Positions 7,111 through 9,445 of a DNA stretch of 9,445 bases are shown here, piece after piece. The notes under the pieces are model-generated. The model was given only the letters and a program-made list of their open reading frames with translations, was not told the DNA's origin and did not search any database. Location: the NCBI GenBank assembly GCA_910584595.1, contig CAJUBQ010000142.1, positions 1 through 9,445 on the forward strand, in the 5' to 3' direction. The stretch is from an uncultured Eubacterium sp. (lineage in GTDB: Bacteria > Bacillota > Clostridia > Lachnospirales > Lachnospiraceae). Both the position numbers and the translations under genes were made by a program. Position 1 is the stretch's first letter. Every line of letters starts with the position of its first letter.

Positions 7111-8888
7111 TTCGCATTGTAAAAAAATTTGCAGGCATTATGACGCATGAACAGAAGGTGCGGGTAGTGATTCTTGCTGTTTTGATGGTAATCGGCGCTA
7201 TGCTTGAGATGGTTGGAGTATCATTGGTATTTCCTCTTATGACAGCGGTGATGGACAAAAACTTTATGAAAAAGTGGTATGTGCAGATCGTTTGTGATTT
7301 TTTTCACATTTATACGTATCATGAAGTGATGATGCTTATTTTAGGCGCACTTATTTTTATTTATATTGTTAAAAATGCATTTTTATTTATGGAATATTAT
7401 CTGCAGTACCGTTTTGTATGTAATAATCGTTTTCTTGTACAAAGACAGCTGCTGCAGGTGTATATGTACCGTCCTTACGAATTTTATTTAAATGCGACGA
7501 CTGCTGAAATTATGCGTATTATCAATACAGATGTGGTAAATGCATTCAATTTGCTGACGACCGTATTGAACTTTTTTACAGAGATCATTGTCAGTGCGGC
7601 GTTAATTATTATTATTTTTGTGATTGATCCTAAAATGGCTGCGCTGATCGGACTTGTGCTTGGGTTTATTATGCTGCTTATTTTTAAAGCGGTAAAACCT
7701 GTGCTGCGCAGAGCCAGCCAGAGGTTTATGAAAAACACTTCGCTGTCAAATAAATGGCTGCTGCAGTCCTTAAACGGAATCAAAGATGTCAAAGTCAGCC
7801 ATAAGGAAGAGTATTTTATTGAAGAATATGCGGTTTATGGCAAAAAAGCGATTGATGCGGAAAAGATCAACAGTGTCGTAACGATGCTGCCGCGTCTTCT
7901 TATTGAAGCAGTCAGCATCTCGGCTGTGCTTGGCGTTATTATGGTATTGCTGGCAATGGGACAAAGCATTGACGAATTGCTGCCGCAGCTGACAGCTTTT
8001 GCTTTCGCGGCAGTCAGGCTCCTTCCCAGTACGACAAGAATCAGCGGTGCGGTGAATTCGGCAGCGTTTCAGGAGCCTATGCTGGATAACCTGATGAAAA
8101 ACTTAAATGCCGCAAAAGAATATGAGCAGCAAAAACAGCAGGAACAGGATTTGGAAGAAAAAAAACGGGAATCAGCAAAAAAAAGCGGCAGGAAGCTTAC
8201 GTATGAAAAACAGTTTGAGCTTTCACAGATTCAGTATGCATATCCAAACGCAGATACGAAAGTGCTTGACAACGCAGATATGGTCATCCCGGTTGGCAGC
8301 TCTGTCGGCATTATTGGCGCTTCCGGCTCCGGGAAGACGACAGCGGTCGATCTTTTGCTTGGACTGCTAAAACCACAGTCCGGCGGAGTCTTTACAGACG
8401 GTATGGATATTCGGGAAGACTATGCCGGCTGGCTGTCTCATTTAAGCTATATCCCGCAGACGATCTATATGCTGGATGACACAATTCGCGCCAATATTGC
8501 ATTTGGCCAGCAAAAAGACAGCATTGACCATGCAAAGGTGTGGAAAGCGGTAGAGGAGGCACAGCTAAAAGAGTTTATCGACAGTCTGCCGCAAGGGCTG
8601 GACACAAGAATCGGAGAACGCGGTGTACGGCTTTCCGGGGGACAGCGTCAAAGAATCGGCATTGCAAGGGCGTTATATACAGATCCGGAGCTTGTGATTT
8701 TCGATGAGGCGACCTCTGCACTGGATAATGAGACCGAGGCGGCCATTATGGAATCCATCAACAGCCTGCATGGGCAAAAAACGCTTGTGATTATTGCGCA
8801 CAGACTGACGACGATTGAAGAATGTGATTATATTTTTAAGGTAGAGAATGGGAAGATTGTGTTGCTTAGCGGACATTGTGTAACATAA
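7107..8888 (+). CDS. ABC exporter, PglK-type lipid-linked glycan flippase
   Basis: This encodes a 593-residue half-transporter with fused membrane and ATPase domains, expected to work as a homodimer. The N-terminal half has about six hydrophobic spans (around 18-45, 74-96, 148-172, 176-196, 262-284 and 288-306). A charged Gln/Glu/Lys-rich linker (about 335-365), probably coiled, follows. The ATPase domain is complete: Walker A GASGSGKT (404-411), Q-loop Gln451 in YIPQ, signature LSGGQ (509-513), Walker B LVIFDE (529-534), D-loop SALD (537-540) and His565. Domain order, length and neighbours (a PglC-like transferase and a PglF-like dehydratase) fit PglK, which flips undecaprenyl-diphosphate oligosaccharides outward. 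A generic MsbA-like lipid or peptide exporter cannot be excluded by sequence alone. The start overlaps the dehydratase stop by four bases, with GAAGGG (7093-7098) as ribosome binding site. It is the last gene of the operon, with the terminator about 50 bases downstream. Confidence 0.9.
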   Translation: MIRIVKKFAGIMTHEQKVRVVILAVLMVIGAMLEMVGVSLVFPLMTAVMDKNFMKKWYVQIVCDFFHIYTYHEVMMLILGALIFIYIVKNAFLFMEYYLQYRFVCNNRFLVQRQLLQVYMYRPYEFYLNATTAEIMRIINTDVVNAFNLLTTVLNFFTEIIVSAALIIIIFVIDPKMAALIGLVLGFIMLLIFKAVKPVLRRASQRFMKNTSLSNKWLLQSLNGIKDVKVSHKEEYFIEEYAVYGKKAIDAEKINSVVTMLPRLLIEAVSISAVLGVIMVLLAMGQSIDELLPQLTAFAFAAVRLLPSTTRISGAVNSAAFQEPMLDNLMKNLNAAKEYEQQKQQEQDLEEKKRESAKKSGRKLTYEKQFELSQIQYAYPNADTKVLDNADMVIPVGSSVGIIGASGSGKTTAVDLLLGLLKPQSGGVFTDGMDIREDYAGWLSHLSYIPQTIYMLDDTIRANIAFGQQKDSIDHAKVWKAVEEAQLKEFIDSLPQGLDTRIGERGVRLSGGQRQRIGIARALYTDPELVIFDEATSALDNETEAAIMESINSLHGQKTLVIIAHRLTTIEECDYIFKVENGKIVLLSGHCVT

Positions 8889-8912
8889 CTTTTGCAGTAT
8901 AGCCCTTTTATA

Positions 8913-8925
8913 AGGAACAGTTCCT
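8913..8925. repeat. Short palindrome AGGAAC-A-GTTCCT downstream of the ABC gene
   Basis: A 6-bp perfect inverted repeat with a one-base centre lies between the ABC stop and the terminator hairpin. The centre is too tight for an RNA hairpin of full stem length. It could be a protein-binding dyad or chance. Confidence 0.3.
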
Positions 8926-8939
8926 AAGCCTGCCTAAAC

Positions 8940-8989
8940 AACAGAGTGTAAAGCATATTGGCAATGCCACAGACTTTACACTCTGTTTT
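8940..8989. terminator. Bidirectional terminator hairpin between the operon and the small minus-strand gene
   Basis: A perfect 14-bp stem pairs AACAGAGTGTAAAG (8940-8953) with CTTTACACTCTGTT (8974-8987). The 20-base loop holds an inner 4-bp hairpin TGGC/GCCA (8959-8962 with 8966-8969). A short T-run (8986-8989) follows on the plus strand, and TTGTTT on the minus strand. Placed 51 bases after the ABC stop and 23 bases from the end of the convergent small gene, it probably ends both. The U-tracts are short, so efficiency rests on the long stem. Confidence 0.8.
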
Positions 8990-9010
8990 AGTGGGCTGCT
9001 TATTTGGTTG

Positions 9011-9196
9011 TTATTCTTTCACGATATCTAACTCAGAAAGATTAACACTAGATGTAGTAAGTATTACTTTTAATTCTATATAGCGTCCCTTCATTTCTTT
9101 ATATGCTGCTGATTCCTTATCCGATGTCAGAAGCATATATTTTTGCAGTCTTGCAAATTCTTCTACTGATATTTTTATCATTTCTTCTTTGGTCAT
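9011..9196 (-). CDS. Small conserved-looking protein of unknown function (61 residues)
   Basis: This encodes a 61-residue charged protein, MTKEEMIKISVEEF... ending ...LSELDIVKE. Two amphipathic helical stretches are likely (about 2-20 and 25-47), the second holding YKEMKGRYIELKVIL. There is no signal peptide, membrane segment or metal motif. The pattern resembles small uncharacterised proteins I associate with Clostridia, but I cannot name a family. A longer reading starts at GTG 9220 or ATG 9211. ATG 9196 is preferred because GGAGGT (9209-9204) sits seven bases upstream. A near-consensus promoter lies about 60 bases upstream and a strong hairpin lies beyond the stop, so it is a self-contained single-gene unit convergent with the glycan operon. 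Function is unknown. Confidence 0.75.
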   Translation of the reverse strand: MTKEEMIKISVEEFARLQKYMLLTSDKESAAYKEMKGRYIELKVILTTSSVNLSELDIVKE

Positions 9197-9203
9197 GTCT
9201 GAT

Positions 9204-9209
9204 ACCTCC
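9204..9209 (-). promoter_or_regulatory. Ribosome binding site choosing the 9196 start of the small protein
   Basis: GGAGGT on the minus strand lies seven bases before ATG 9196, an almost ideal Shine-Dalgarno placement. GTG 9220 has no comparable site; ATG 9211 has only a weaker AAGGCGG upstream. Confidence 0.7.
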
Positions 9210-9258
9210 ATATGATCCACCGCCTTTGTGATTGATGCAGTTTTTTAATGATATAGTT

Positions 9259-9287
9259 ATTATAGTCTATATGCATGAGAGTGTAAA
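9259..9287 (-). promoter_or_regulatory. Sigma-A promoter of the small minus-strand gene
   Basis: On the minus strand TTTACA (9287-9282) and a perfect TATAAT (9264-9259) are separated by 17 bases. Transcription would begin near 9252, giving a leader of about 55 bases. This is the best-matching promoter in the window, which supports the small gene being real and expressed. Confidence 0.85.
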
Positions 9288-9355
9288 GGGGTATGGAATC
9301 AGTATTCTAATTGTGGTTTTTTTGGTGTTGCTTTTCACGGGGTGGAGCAAGTAAT

Positions 9356-9390
9356 AAAGCAACAGTTTAGACAAAGTGTTGCTTTTTCTT
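9356..9390. terminator. Terminator-like hairpin near the right edge
   Basis: AAAGCAAC (9356-9363) pairs with GTTGCTTT (9378-9385) around a 14-base loop. On the plus strand it is followed by a T-rich tail (to 9390), but no plus-strand gene precedes it. On the minus strand it lies eight bases past a stop codon at 9395-9393 and could end a gene entering from the right, with a weaker tail (TTTATTACTT). GTGTTGCTTTT also occurs as a direct repeat at 9325-9335 and 9376-9386. Confidence 0.55.
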
Positions 9391-9392
9391 GA

Positions 9393-9445
9393 TTACCGGA
9401 CGCCGGATGGTGGAGAGCTGCCCTTGTTTCTTGTTCCTGTTCCAG
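9393..9445 (-). other. Possible 3' end of a minus-strand gene entering from the right
   Basis: One minus-strand frame reads GTGTRNKGSSPPSGVR and stops at 9393, directly before the hairpin at 9385-9356. The other two minus frames also read open from the edge, ending further left. The hairpin position is the only reason to favour this frame. No protein family is recognisable in so few residues. Confidence 0.2.

Larger units (their letters stand above)
8974..9288. repeat. 11-bp inverted repeat CTTTACACTCT bracketing the small gene
   Basis: CTTTACACTCT at 8974-8984 (right arm of the terminator stem) recurs inverted at 9278-9288, where it overlaps the -35 box of the small gene. The matches stop at exactly 11 bp on both sides. 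No target-site duplication or transposase is visible, so a mobile element is not claimed. Confidence 0.5.

Noticed and set aside
9197..9220. Longer start (GTG 9220 or ATG 9211) for the small minus-strand protein
   Set aside because: GGAGGT at 9209-9204 is ideally placed for ATG 9196, and translating it as coding would waste the best ribosome binding site in the region.
8974..9288. Insertion sequence or MITE around the small gene
   Set aside because: The inverted ends are only 11 bp and are explained by a terminator arm and a promoter box; no target duplication or transposase is visible.

Overview
The window reads as chromosomal DNA of a low-to-mid GC Gram-positive anaerobe, most likely a Clostridia/Lachnospiraceae-type Firmicute. 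The reasons are the Shine-Dalgarno sites, the sigma-A style promoters, an HflX of the Firmicutes type, and a large protein whose C-terminal part resembles the tail of clostridial SWIM zinc-finger proteins. This placement is inference from gene content; there is no rRNA or other marker gene.

Layout, left to right. Positions 1-166 hold no assignable gene. hflX (167-1477) encodes a ribosome-associated GTPase. It is followed, 53 bases on, by a 659-residue two-part protein (1531-3510): an N-terminal GNAT acetyltransferase joined to a long helical domain. The GNAT part carries an in-frame 15-bp tandem repeat.

A near-consensus promoter (3511-3539) begins at the base after that stop codon and drives three tightly packed genes. 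3573-5219 is a fusion of a membrane phosphoglycosyl transferase (CapM/PglC type) with an extended SDR resembling CapN/WbpV 4-keto-sugar reductases. 5233-7110 is a membrane-bound UDP-GlcNAc 4,6-dehydratase (CapD/WbpM/PglF). 7107-8888 is an ABC exporter of the PglK lipid-linked-glycan flippase type. A 14-bp-stem hairpin at 8940-8989 closes the unit.

Together these three genes suggest a compact pathway. UDP-GlcNAc would be dehydrated to the 4-keto-6-deoxy sugar and reduced to UDP-FucNAc (or UDP-QuiNAc) by the SDR half of the fusion. The sugar-1-phosphate would then be passed to undecaprenyl phosphate by the PGT half of the same polypeptide, extended by enzymes not encoded here, and flipped across the membrane by the ABC protein. 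No glycosyltransferase, polymerase or oligosaccharyltransferase lies in the window.

On the minus strand, a small 61-residue protein (9196-9011) has its own promoter (TTTACA-N17-TATAAT) and converges on the operon at the shared hairpin. The right edge has a second terminator-like hairpin and possibly the end of a minus-strand gene. No tRNA, rRNA, CRISPR array or insertion sequence was seen.
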